The notes beneath the pieces are model-generated. The model was given only the letters and a program-made list of their open reading frames with translations, was not told where the DNA came from and did not search any database. Shown here piece after piece: positions 50,241 to 59,058 of a stretch of 62,715 nt of DNA. The stretch covers positions 1-62,715 of the forward strand of contig JBKHDI010000014.1 of assembly GCA_046541415.1 (NCBI GenBank). The letters run 5' to 3'. Source of the DNA: CAZOVB01 sp046541415. GTDB lineage: Bacteria; Planctomycetota; Phycisphaerae; SM23-33. The translations under genes and the position numbers were made by a program. Every line of letters begins with the position of its first letter. Position 1 is the stretch's first letter.

Positions 50241-52114
50241 GTGAACACCTTCACGTCGAGGAAGTCGTCTTCGATCAGCTCTTCCACAAACGCCGGAATG
50301 TAGCCGGTATGCCGCAGCGAGGCCTGTTGGCCGCTCTCGCCCCGGCCCGAGCGGAAGCGGTAGATGTCTTCCAGGATGATCGTCCCGTTCTCCGGATCGA
50401 TCCCGACGACCTCCGAGACGTGCGTCACGCGGCGGCGCCCGTCGGCCTGGCGGGAGATCTGCACCACCAGGTCCAGCGCGGCGACGATCTGCTCGCGGAT
50501 GGCGCGGATGGGCATTTCCACGGCCATCAGGACCATCGTCTCCAGGCGGAGCATGGTGTCCTGCGGGTTGTTGGCGTGGATCGTCGAGAGCGAGCCGTCG
50601 TGCCCGGTGTTCATCGCCTGGAGCATGTCCAGGGCCTCGGGGCCTCGAACCTCGCCGACGATCAACCGGTCGGGCCTCATCCGAAGCGCGTTGCGGACCA
50701 GGTCGCGGATGGTGTAGGCCCCGCGTCCCTCGATGTTGGCCGGGCGGGTCTCCAGGCGGACCAGGTGCTCCTGGTTCAGTTGCAGTTCGGCCGAGTCCTC
50801 GATGGTCACGATCCGCTCGGACTGCGGGATAAAGTTGCTCAGCACGTTGAGCGTCGTGGTCTTGCCGCTGCCGGTCCCGCCGGCGATCATGATGTTCTTG
50901 CGCCCCATCACGCAGGCCCGGAGGAATCTGGCAGCCCGGTCGGTCAGGGTGGCCCGTTCGATCAGGTCGTCGATGGTAAAGGGGATGCGGGCGAACTTGC
51001 GGATCGTCAGCGTCGGGCCCGACAGGGCCAGCGGCGAGATGACCGCGTTGACGCGCGAGCCGTCCGGCAGGCGGGCGTCGACCAGCGGCTGGGACCGGTC
51101 GATGCGTCGACCCACGGGCGTGATGATCCGCTCGATGACGGACTCGACGATCTCCTCGGAAAAAAAGCTCCGCCCGGTGTTCTGCAGCACGCCGTCCTTC
51201 TCGATGTAGATCAGATCCTTGCCGACGACCATGATTTCGCTGACGTTGGGCATTTCCAGCAGGTCCTGCAGCGGTCCGTAGCCGAGCACGACGTCCTCGA
51301 TCTCCTTCGAGAGCATGCGCCGGCAGATGTAGGCCCGCAGCTCGGGGCTGATCCGCTTGCCGAGCTTGTCCAGCTGGTCGGGCCAGCCGGCCTCGACCGT
51401 CGCCACGTCGTCCTTGATCGTCGTCGGCCTCAGCTTGAGAGGGAAGGCGCTGACCACGTCGCCGATCATCCGCGAGATGGCCTCTTCCTTCTGCCCCTCC
51501 AGCACGTCGGTACCCTCAAAGCCGTAACTGTACAGCAGCTTGCCCGTCGCCCGGCGGGCCAGTTCGGTCACCACGCCCCGCCAGAGGAACTCCGCGGCCA
51601 GGTGGTCGGCCATCTCTTCGTCGAGTTCCTCGCGGTGGGCCTGGATGATCTCCAGCAGATTCTGCTTGATCATCTTGACCAGCCGCGCGTCGGTCTCGCC
51701 CATCTGCCCGGTCACCCGCAGGTTCAGCCGCTCCAGCAGCTCGGCGTGCATGCGGCGTTCCAGGTCGATGGTCCGCTGGCGGGGCGAGATCTCCTCCTGC
51801 CTCGTCGAGACGCGACGCTGCGAGGGCTCCATCATGTAGAGGCTGAATTCGCCGATGCGGATCTCGTCGCCGTATTCGATCTTCGCCCGCTGCTGGCTGG
51901 CCACCTCGCGATTGGCCGCCGACAGGCCGTTGAGGCCCAGGCACTCGACGAAGTACGAGCCGTTCTGCTGGATGATCCGCGCGTGCTCGCGCGAAACGAA
52001 CGGGCTGCGCAGGGCGACGTCGTTGGTCTCCTCGCGGCCGATGGTGATCGGCGTGGCGTTGACCTTGATGACCTCGCGCTGGTCCGAGAACTGGTTGTAC
52101 AGCCAGATTTCCAA
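50237..52114 (-). CDS. tadA: FHA-fused CpaF/TadA pilus assembly ATPase
   Basis: The 625-residue protein joins an N-terminal FHA domain (about 1-95; ITIGREETNDVALRSPFVSR then EHA, and LGLNGLSAANRE) to a full CpaF/TadA secretion ATPase. The ATPase part has YGPLQDLLEMPNVSEIMVVG, ARLPDGSRVNAVI, Walker A GGTGSGKTT (412-420), the Asp box IVTIEDSAELQL, the Walker B region RPDRLIVGEVRGPEALDM and the His box GSLSTIHANNPQD. It powers pilus assembly at the TadBC platform. The FHA phosphothreonine-contacting residues (G-R, S-x-x-H, N-G) are kept. A second ATPase without FHA lies at the operon head. Confidence 0.95.
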   Translation of the reverse strand: MEIWLYNQFSDQREVIKVNATPITIGREETNDVALRSPFVSREHARIIQQNGSYFVECLGLNGLSAANREVASQQRAKIEYGDEIRIGEFSLYMMEPSQRRVSTRQEEISPRQRTIDLERRMHAELLERLNLRVTGQMGETDARLVKMIKQNLLEIIQAHREELDEEMADHLAAEFLWRGVVTELARRATGKLLYSYGFEGTDVLEGQKEEAISRMIGDVVSAFPLKLRPTTIKDDVATVEAGWPDQLDKLGKRISPELRAYICRRMLSKEIEDVVLGYGPLQDLLEMPNVSEIMVVGKDLIYIEKDGVLQNTGRSFFSEEIVESVIERIITPVGRRIDRSQPLVDARLPDGSRVNAVISPLALSGPTLTIRKFARIPFTIDDLIERATLTDRAARFLRACVMGRKNIMIAGGTGSGKTTTLNVLSNFIPQSERIVTIEDSAELQLNQEHLVRLETRPANIEGRGAYTIRDLVRNALRMRPDRLIVGEVRGPEALDMLQAMNTGHDGSLSTIHANNPQDTMLRLETMVLMAVEMPIRAIREQIVAALDLVVQISRQADGRRRVTHVSEVVGIDPENGTIILEDIYRFRSGRGESGQQASLRHTGYIPAFVEELIEDDFLDVKVFT

Positions 52115-52129
52115 GTTCCGCCGCCCTTC

Positions 52130-52966
52130 CTATTCCTGCCAGGCCGGCTGGGTTGCGCTGCGGGGCATGCCCCCAAGTCGCGGCTGGAGTTTCAGCAGCG
52201 TCTTGTCGGTGACCAGGCCGGCGTTGTCGGGCTGGCGGCGGTCGCGACGCAACAGGCCCACCTGCCAACTGCCCCGGACGTAGTCCTGGATGACCATCAG
52301 CCGGTCGTAATGCTCGCGGCGGACCTGGACGTTGATCTGGTCCCACCGGCGCAGGCCCGATACCTGGCGAGATCGGCCCGGGCGGTCCGGGTTTTCCTGT
52401 TCGCCGCTGTAGCCGCCGACGTTGACCACCCGCACGCCTTCCAGCACGCGGAAGATCTTCAACTCGCTTTTGCCCGACTGCGACACGTCGGCCGGGACGA
52501 ATACCCGGGCATAGACGTCGACCAGGTCGCCCTTGGTCACCACGTCCCCCAGCGACAGGTCCTGGTCGATGGTAATCGGGAAGGTGGTAAACCCTTCCGA
52601 CTCCAGCTGGCTGGAGGGAGAGTCGCGATCGAGTTCCTGGATGTGCGACCATCGCAGCCATTCGCCCTTGCGGATGGGTCGGGCGATGCGCTGGAGCAGG
52701 ACGAAGGTCTTCTGATCGGCGGTCATCACGTCGCCGACGGCGTCTTTGACCGACGCGTCGAGCTCGACGATTTCCAGGTCGGCTTCGAGAATTTCCTCGC
52801 CGGCCTCGAGGGGCCTGTTGACCTTGATCAGCTCGACCTTCTCGGCCTGGAAGCTCTTGCGGACCTGGTAGATCTGGATGTTGTACAGCACGGCCACGAT
52901 CACGCCGACGATTGCCGCCGCGATCAGCAGGCCCTTGTTCCGGATCGGATTACTCGACTCGGCCAT
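52130..52966 (-). CDS. cpaB: Flp pilus assembly protein CpaB/RcpC
   Basis: The 278-residue protein has an N-terminal membrane helix (about 12-30), a SAF-type domain (INVRPLEAGEEILEADLE-like KVNRPLEAGEEILEADLEIV; RPIRKGEWLRW) and the RcpC core TFPITIDQDLSLGDVVTKGD, then LVDVYARVF. CpaB is a periplasmic part of the Tad apparatus usually encoded next to the secretin, but no secretin gene follows here. Confidence 0.88.
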   Translation of the reverse strand: MAESSNPIRNKGLLIAAAIVGVIVAVLYNIQIYQVRKSFQAEKVELIKVNRPLEAGEEILEADLEIVELDASVKDAVGDVMTADQKTFVLLQRIARPIRKGEWLRWSHIQELDRDSPSSQLESEGFTTFPITIDQDLSLGDVVTKGDLVDVYARVFVPADVSQSGKSELKIFRVLEGVRVVNVGGYSGEQENPDRPGRSRQVSGLRRWDQINVQVRREHYDRLMVIQDYVRGSWQVGLLRRDRRQPDNAGLVTDKTLLKLQPRLGGMPRSATQPAWQE

Positions 52967-52992
52967 TTCTCAACGCCTTTCTAGTTATTCAG

Positions 52993-53568
52993 CTAATCGG
53001 CAGTTCGCAGCATGGCCGTGAACCACACATAATGCATCTTGTCTTCTCCGGGGGCATTTCGCAAGGTCACAACCGCCCGATCTCCGTTGCGATTGAACGG
53101 CAGGACGGTTCGCCCGCGCGGGTCGGTCCGTTGGCCCAGGGGCGTAAAGCCCGCCTCGGAGAGTTTCTGCCGGTAGTGCTCGACGGTTCCGGACGGCTTG
53201 CCATCGACCCTGTAGTGCGCCAGGCGAATCTGCAGGTCGCCGTCGTTGCGCCCGCGGGCCCAGATGCGCCGGCTTTCGGGCGGCCCGGTGATGTTCAGCG
53301 GGTCGGTCTCCGCCTCGGCCGTGCCGGTCAGCAGCTCCGAGCCGATCATCAGATCCCCGAAGCCGTCCTCCGGTCCGGGCCCGCTGCTGCGCCCGGGGCC
53401 CAGCGGCAGGGGCGTGTCGTCCGACTCGCCCAGGCCGAGCATCGAATGCACCTGCAGGGCCAAAACGATCCCGCCGACAAGCACGACCGCGTAGATCAGC
53501 CCGAAAAGGTACTTCCTGCCGGGCTTCAGGGTCCGAACGTCTTGCTGCGACTGGCGGTCCGGGCCCAT
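52993..53568 (-). CDS. Hypothetical single-pass membrane protein in the Tad operon
   Basis: The 191-residue product starts at the ATG that overlaps the tadE stop (TAATG). One membrane helix (about 22-42, YLFGLIYAVVLVGGIVLAL) is followed by a Gly/Pro/Asp-rich linker and a compact C-terminal domain of about 90 residues (IWARGRNDGDLQIRLAHYRV, SGTVEHYRQKLSEAGFTPLG, DRAVVTLRNAPGEDKMHYVW). I do not recognise the fold by name. Position suggests a pilus-assembly accessory. Confidence 0.75.
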   Translation of the reverse strand: MGPDRQSQQDVRTLKPGRKYLFGLIYAVVLVGGIVLALQVHSMLGLGESDDTPLPLGPGRSSGPGPEDGFGDLMIGSELLTGTAEAETDPLNITGPPESRRIWARGRNDGDLQIRLAHYRVDGKPSGTVEHYRQKLSEAGFTPLGQRTDPRGRTVLPFNRNGDRAVVTLRNAPGEDKMHYVWFTAMLRTAD

Positions 53569-54185
53569 TACCACCCGCCGTGATAGAGTCTGCGGATCAT
53601 GTCAGCCAGTCCCGTTCCCTCGGCCGGCACGGAGATCATCGACTCTTCCAGTTCGTCGAGGTAGTGCTCGCGGAGCAGGCGGGAGTAGCCCAGCTGGCCT
53701 CGTGTCCAGCTCCTGCCGTCCCGGGCATGGTTGGCGTGGATCGCCCCTTGGAACCGCTGCCAGTAGCCCACGTCGGTCGGGAAGGTCGCCGAGACGAAGC
53801 GCCGCCAGCCGCGCGGGGTGTAGCGGGCGTTGAGTTCGGCCATCAGGTCGTAGCCCGGGCCCGTGTAAGCCCCCACCTCGTCGGTGAAGGCATCGTGGAC
53901 GTCGTCAGGCCCCCCGCCGCCGTGGATGCCGATCCCGACGGCGGAGTTGTTGAAGAACCGGTCGTTGTAGTACGTCGAAATCGATCCGTCGACGGGCTGG
54001 TGCGACCAGGCGGCGTGACGGGCGGCGGTGCGGACCTTCTGCTGGTTCTTCATAGCCCAGCCGAAGAACCACGTGACCACGATCACCGCGGCCAGCAGGG
54101 GAATCGCCAGGCAAAACTCCACCATCGCCGCGCCGCGGCGGTTGCCAGAGGTCCATTTTGTTCGTGTTCGTCGTTGGGATCTCAT
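53568..54185 (-). CDS. tadE: TadE-like pseudopilin
   Basis: The 205-residue protein has a prepilin-like N-terminus GAAMVEFCLAIPLLAAVIVV, with Gly at the cleavage site and Glu at +5, then a helix, as in TadE. The remainder is a soluble domain. It is cleaved presumably by the CpaA peptidase of the same operon. Confidence 0.85.
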   Translation of the reverse strand: MRSQRRTRTKWTSGNRRGAAMVEFCLAIPLLAAVIVVTWFFGWAMKNQQKVRTAARHAAWSHQPVDGSISTYYNDRFFNNSAVGIGIHGGGGPDDVHDAFTDEVGAYTGPGYDLMAELNARYTPRGWRRFVSATFPTDVGYWQRFQGAIHANHARDGRSWTRGQLGYSRLLREHYLDELEESMISVPAEGTGLADMIRRLYHGGW

Positions 54186-54187
54186 GT

Positions 54188-56251
54188 TTACTGGCTCCGA
54201 TGGGCGTCGATCAGCCCGCCGTCGAGGCTGTCCATGAATTCCAGCAGCGCCTCGATGTCGCGGTTGAGGATGATCCCCTGAACCTCGTCGGCGTCGATGC
54301 TCGATTCATCCAGGCGGTCTGTCCAGTCCTCCCAGCCGGTCAGGGGCACGAGCTTGGCCTGCCAGTCCTGTGTCCAGAGGTCCCAGGACTTGTTGTTGAA
54401 GATGATCGCCTGGCTGGTCGCCACGATGGGCCCGGCGGGGTTGGCGTTTCCGAACCGCTGCGGCCAGACGCGTGCCTCGTTCGGCTCGCGGACGGCCCCG
54501 AGGAAGCTGTACAACTCGCGCCGGATGCCTTCATCGCGGTCGACGTGCCCGCGGGGGTCGATGTCGCCTGCCTGGGCCGTCAGGACCATCGGGGCGGGCA
54601 GTTCGTCGCCATCCTGCCAGTTGCAGGGGTTGGGCACCTGGCGTTTGCGTCCGGTGTCGATCCCGCCGAAGACGTAATAACTGGTCATGTACACCGTCTG
54701 CCACTCCGACTCGCCGGTCACCGGGTCCAGCTCCGGCTCGATGCCGATCTCCGGGTCCATGGTCGTCTCGTAGGTGTACTGGTCTTTCCAGATGTAGCTG
54801 CTGACCATCGGGACGCCCCACCCGGCCGGGTCGACCCAGCCGTTGGACCAGATGGCGATGGCGTAGTCGGAATTCGCCCGGTAGCTGCCCGGCGAGAGGT
54901 AGCCAGCCCGGCCGGGCTTGATCCGCGAGGCGATTTCGACCAGGTAGAACATCGTGCTCTTGACGAGGTCCTCGTTGTTCTGTGCGAAGTTCCGGGCGTC
55001 GGGGTAGCGGATATGCTCCCACTCGGGCACGTGGTAGCCCACCGGCTGGCGCGACTCGAACATATACCGCAGCTTGATGTCTGCCAGTTGGTTGGCGTAG
55101 GTGTGGAACCTCGTATCGGGCAGGTGGCCGGTCCGGCGATTGTTGTACCAGTCGTACCAGCCGTAGGCCCAGTCGTGGATGACGCGGCGCTTGGCCCACC
55201 AGTACGGGCCGAACGGGGCATACCCGTACACCCGCCAGTCCGTGGCGTGCCACCGGCCGGGCCTGCCGCCGCCGGAGGGCGTCCGGGCGCTGCTGCCGTT
55301 GCGCCGGCCTCCTACGCCGACGCCCCCGCCGCCGCGCGTCTGGCCGTAGCCGGGCGTGCCCGCGCGATACTCCCAGGCTGTCGCCTCGCGCAGGTAGTTC
55401 CGCCACCGGTGCAGCCGCGCCCACGGGCCCAGGCGATGCGGCCAGGCCATGTCGGGAATCACCCCGCCGGCCCCGCCGGAGTCGAAGGGCCCTTCCATGC
55501 TGTCGTTCCTGACCACGGCCCGACCTTTGAGGGGGTACTCGAAGTCGCCGAAGTTCGTCCGCACCGCGTCGATGCGGGGGACGATCGGGACCATCAGGGC
55601 TGCGTCGGCCCCGCTGAGCGTGCCGAACTGGGCGGCATCGGCCTGGGCGAAGATCCCGGCCGTGGCGACCGTCGCCTGCGAGAGTTCATCCATCCCCTGG
55701 GCAGCCCGCCAGAGCAGCCCCTGGGGCGCGGGCCCGCCCGCCCCAGTGCGGTAATACGTCAGCGAATCCATGTCGAAATCCGCCAGGGCCGAGGCCACCG
55801 GGCTGAGCACCTCGACCTGGCTGCGCATGCGGTCGCGCAGGTTGGTCAGGGCCGACTCTATCATGTTCCGCTCGGGCACCGGCGGCGAGCCCCGGTCGAT
55901 CTGGTCCGACAGGGCCACCACCCAGCGATTGGTCTCGGTCGCGGCCATCCAGGTCGCCTGGGGCATCGCGTCGAGCACCGGGACCAGCGAGAGGCTCTTG
56001 GCCTGGCCGACGTTGTTCATCGCCACCAGGTTCATCGAGCGGGCCATCCACGTGCTGCCCGAAATGGCAGCGGCGTCGGCGGCGTCCTGCATGTCGCGCC
56101 TGCGGTTGACCGTCACCCCGACGTTGACCACGAAGAAGACCAGCCCCGCCATCAGGGCCATCGCCAGCAGGGTGATCACCAGCACCTGGCCCGTCCGGGC
56201 CGGGCCGGTGCGACCGGCGGCGATTCGTCTGCTCTTGTGCGGTCGGGTCAT
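54188..56251 (-). CDS. tadG: TadG-like pilus assembly protein
   Basis: The 687-residue protein begins with basic residues and GQVLVITLLAMALMAGLVFF, a TadG-type N-terminus without the +5 Glu. The motif VNRRRDMQDAADAAAISGS (about 49-67) is the usual TadG sequence after the helix. The long remainder is soluble, rich in Trp, Tyr and Arg, with a Gly-rich patch near 315, and has no von Willebrand domain that I can see. It is separated by two bases from tadE. Confidence 0.82.
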   Translation of the reverse strand: MTRPHKSRRIAAGRTGPARTGQVLVITLLAMALMAGLVFFVVNVGVTVNRRRDMQDAADAAAISGSTWMARSMNLVAMNNVGQAKSLSLVPVLDAMPQATWMAATETNRWVVALSDQIDRGSPPVPERNMIESALTNLRDRMRSQVEVLSPVASALADFDMDSLTYYRTGAGGPAPQGLLWRAAQGMDELSQATVATAGIFAQADAAQFGTLSGADAALMVPIVPRIDAVRTNFGDFEYPLKGRAVVRNDSMEGPFDSGGAGGVIPDMAWPHRLGPWARLHRWRNYLREATAWEYRAGTPGYGQTRGGGGVGVGGRRNGSSARTPSGGGRPGRWHATDWRVYGYAPFGPYWWAKRRVIHDWAYGWYDWYNNRRTGHLPDTRFHTYANQLADIKLRYMFESRQPVGYHVPEWEHIRYPDARNFAQNNEDLVKSTMFYLVEIASRIKPGRAGYLSPGSYRANSDYAIAIWSNGWVDPAGWGVPMVSSYIWKDQYTYETTMDPEIGIEPELDPVTGESEWQTVYMTSYYVFGGIDTGRKRQVPNPCNWQDGDELPAPMVLTAQAGDIDPRGHVDRDEGIRRELYSFLGAVREPNEARVWPQRFGNANPAGPIVATSQAIIFNNKSWDLWTQDWQAKLVPLTGWEDWTDRLDESSIDADEVQGIILNRDIEALLEFMDSLDGGLIDAHRSQ

Positions 56252-56263
56252 GGGCGCCTCGTG

Positions 56264-59008
56264 TTAAGGCTGGGAGGGCAGTTGCTGGAGCAGGTTGGCA
56301 ATCGTTCGCCGGTCCTCCTCGAAACGGGCAGAGTCGCCGGCGACACGCAGGTACCCCCGGGCGGCGGGGAGGTCCTCGGCCTCGAAGGCATCACGGGCCC
56401 GGCTGATGTAGTTCCGGCAGATGGCCGTGGAGCTCCATTTCTCGGCTTCTTCCTGGTTCTGGGGCAGGGCCTCGCCGGCGGTCTCGAACTTCTCCCGCGC
56501 CTGGGTCCATTGGCCCTGGGAAAGCATTTCCTTGCCCTCGGCCATCAGTTGCTCGAAGCGTTCCAGCCGGTCGATCCGGGCCTTGATCGTCTCGACCCGG
56601 GGCGCCTGGGCGGAGTCGTGTTCCAGCGCGGCGTCGAAGGCCTTTCGGGCCTCGGCGTAGTCGTTCTCTGCCAGCAGGGCCTGGGCCTTGGCCCACTGGA
56701 TCTCGAAACGGGCGTTGGCGATCCGGGCGTTGAGGTCGTCGGTCGCCTGGATCTCGCTGGCCCGGAGGTAGTGGTTCAGGGCGGCTGCGTAGTCGCCCTG
56801 GGCGGCCGAGCGGTCACCGGCGTCCATCATCGCCTGGAACTGGCCCGCGGTCCGCAACGACTCCAGGGCCTCCCTGGCCACCGCGTCGTCCGGGTCGCGC
56901 TGGAGGACCTCCCGCAGGGCCTCGATGGCGTCATTGGTCCGTCCGGCCTGGAGCATCGCCAGGGCGTCCTCTCGCATGACATCCACTTCCAGCCGTTCGA
57001 TGCGGTCGGCGACCTGCGGGGGGTTCTTCAGGGCCTGGGCTTCCTTCAGGGCGGCCAGTTGGCTGGAGCGGTCGCCGTTGATCCGGGCGGTCTCGGCCCT
57101 GGCCATCGCCCGGGCGTAGCGCAGGTCCAGGTCGATCCGGTCCAGGCGGCTGCGAACCTGCTGCATGGCGGTCTGGAAGTCTGCCTCGGGCAGGTGCTGG
57201 GCGGCGGAGCGGTCGGATTCGATGATCTGCTGGAGGTCCTGGTAGGCCGACTGGGCGGCCAGGAGCTTCTCGGCCGCGGCAGAGAAGGCCCCGCTGTCCA
57301 ACTGCTGCTGGCCCTGCTGGAAGGCCCTGTCGGCCCGCTGGTTGGCCTGGGCGACCCGGGCGGCGATGCGCTCCAGCTCGATCCGCTGGGCCAGGGCCTC
57401 GTATTTGGTCTTCTGTTCCGGCGGAAGCAGCGTGGGGCTGAGCTTTTCCAGTTCCGACTGGGCGGCGTCGAGCTGGCCCTGCATGACGTACGACTCGGCC
57501 TGGAGGTAGGTGTCCTGGAATCGCCGGACGTGGTATTGCTCGTCGCCGAACTCGCGGACGGTCTTGGCTGCCATCTCCGACCACTTGTAGAGGTCGGAGT
57601 CGTTGGCCGCCTCGCGCTGGATGGCGTTGACGGCCTGGCGGGCGCGTTCCTGCCGCTCCGAAGCGGCCCGGTAGTCGCCGTCGCGCAGGGCGATCCAGGC
57701 GTGGGACATGTGACCCATCACCAGGGCCTTCTGGGCCCCTTCGGTATCCGAAATCTCGTTGGCGGCGCGGAACTTCTCCAGCGCCTCGGTGTACTGTCGC
57801 CTGTCGAAGAGGCGGTAGCCCTCGTTGTAGAGTTTGGCCGCCTGCTCCTGCCTGCGGGCCTCGGCCGAGCTGGTCCGCATGTACAACGCGATCCCCGTGC
57901 CCAGGATCGTCACCACGATTACGCCGACGAGGATCAGCTTGGTCCGCAGCGACATCGCCTTCTTGGGAATCGGCGCAGTCTCCGGGGCCGCTTCCAGCGG
58001 CTGACGGTCCGGCTCGGTTGGAATCGAGGGGATCTCCCCGGAGTCTTCCAGTTCGATGCGTTTGTCGGGCGCGCCGCCGGCGGCCATCCCTGCCGCCCCT
58101 GCCTTGGCCGCCTTGCCCTTGGCCTTGCTGGAGAAGGCGGATTTGATCGCCAGGCCCAGCTCTTCCATCGAGCCGTAGCGGTCCCGCGGATCCTTGGCCA
58201 TCATCTTGGCGATGATGTGCGACAGCGACGCGGGGATCTCCGGCTTGACCTCGTGCAGCGGCGGGGCCTTGACCGAACCATTCGCATGCCATTTCATCCA
58301 CCGCAGCCGCTCGGAGTGTTGGTCACGGACGATCTCGGCGAAGATCTCGTTGAACTTCTCGCGCCCGAGCATCAGCTCGTACATCATCATGCCCAGCGAG
58401 TACATGTCGGCCCGGCCGTCCACCTGCCCGCCCTCGAACAGCTCCGGGGCCATGTACTTGGTCGTGCCCAAAACCATCGACGTCTGGCCGCTGGAGCTGG
58501 CCGCGACGCCGAAGTCCATGATCTTCGGGCGCAGGCCCGACTGGAGGATCACGTTGGCCGGCTTGATGTCCCGGTGAATGAAGCCGCTGATGTGCACGTC
58601 GTTCAGGGCCGCTGCCAGGCGCCAGAGCACCTGCACCCCGGCCTTGGCGTCCAGCGTGCCGTGCTGCTGGAGGATCTGCTCGAAGCTCTGGCCCTCGACG
58701 TACTCCATGACCATGAACAGGCCCTTTTCGTCCTGGATCACGTCGTGGACGTTGACGATCACCGGCTGGCGGCTGGACAGGCGGGCCATGATCTGGGCTT
58801 CCTTGCCGAAGCGGGCGAGGAACTTGGGGTCTTCGGCCAGGGCGCTGGACATCTGCTTGACGGCCACGATGCGGTCCAGCAGCTCGTCGCGACATTTGTA
58901 GACGATGGCCTGACCCCCGATGGCCAGCCGTTCGAGCACCTCGAACTTGCCGATTTTCGTTCCCGGCTGGAGTCCGACCTGTTGGGCGTCTTTCTCATCC
59001 ATCGTCAT
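56264..59008 (-). CDS. Transmembrane Ser/Thr protein kinase with long helical-repeat C-terminus, inside the Tad operon
   Basis: Numbered from the ATG at 59008 (AGGGA 9 bases upstream), the 914-residue protein has a complete Hanks-type kinase domain (about 19-290): RLAIGGQAIVYKC, K51, HRD with D147 (FIHRDIKPANV), DFG 165-167, and YMAPELF. A Lys/Ala-rich juxtamembrane segment (about 294-350) precedes one membrane helix (about 357-377), then about 535 residues of TPR-like and coiled helices (for example YNEGYRLFDRRQYTEALEKF, GDYAAALNHYLRASEIQ) outside the membrane. All catalytic residues are present. A TTG at 59062 overlaps the upstream stop but is a weaker start. It can phosphorylate targets read by the operon's two FHA domains (inference). 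Confidence 0.93.
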   Translation of the reverse strand: MTMDEKDAQQVGLQPGTKIGKFEVLERLAIGGQAIVYKCRDELLDRIVAVKQMSSALAEDPKFLARFGKEAQIMARLSSRQPVIVNVHDVIQDEKGLFMVMEYVEGQSFEQILQQHGTLDAKAGVQVLWRLAAALNDVHISGFIHRDIKPANVILQSGLRPKIMDFGVAASSSGQTSMVLGTTKYMAPELFEGGQVDGRADMYSLGMMMYELMLGREKFNEIFAEIVRDQHSERLRWMKWHANGSVKAPPLHEVKPEIPASLSHIIAKMMAKDPRDRYGSMEELGLAIKSAFSSKAKGKAAKAGAAGMAAGGAPDKRIELEDSGEIPSIPTEPDRQPLEAAPETAPIPKKAMSLRTKLILVGVIVVTILGTGIALYMRTSSAEARRQEQAAKLYNEGYRLFDRRQYTEALEKFRAANEISDTEGAQKALVMGHMSHAWIALRDGDYRAASERQERARQAVNAIQREAANDSDLYKWSEMAAKTVREFGDEQYHVRRFQDTYLQAESYVMQGQLDAAQSELEKLSPTLLPPEQKTKYEALAQRIELERIAARVAQANQRADRAFQQGQQQLDSGAFSAAAEKLLAAQSAYQDLQQIIESDRSAAQHLPEADFQTAMQQVRSRLDRIDLDLRYARAMARAETARINGDRSSQLAALKEAQALKNPPQVADRIERLEVDVMREDALAMLQAGRTNDAIEALREVLQRDPDDAVAREALESLRTAGQFQAMMDAGDRSAAQGDYAAALNHYLRASEIQATDDLNARIANARFEIQWAKAQALLAENDYAEARKAFDAALEHDSAQAPRVETIKARIDRLERFEQLMAEGKEMLSQGQWTQAREKFETAGEALPQNQEEAEKWSSTAICRNYISRARDAFEAEDLPAARGYLRVAGDSARFEEDRRTIANLLQQLPSQP

Positions 59009-59058
59009 GCAGCCATCCCTGGTCGCAGCGGCCTGCGGGGGCCGTTGCGGGCAAAAAG

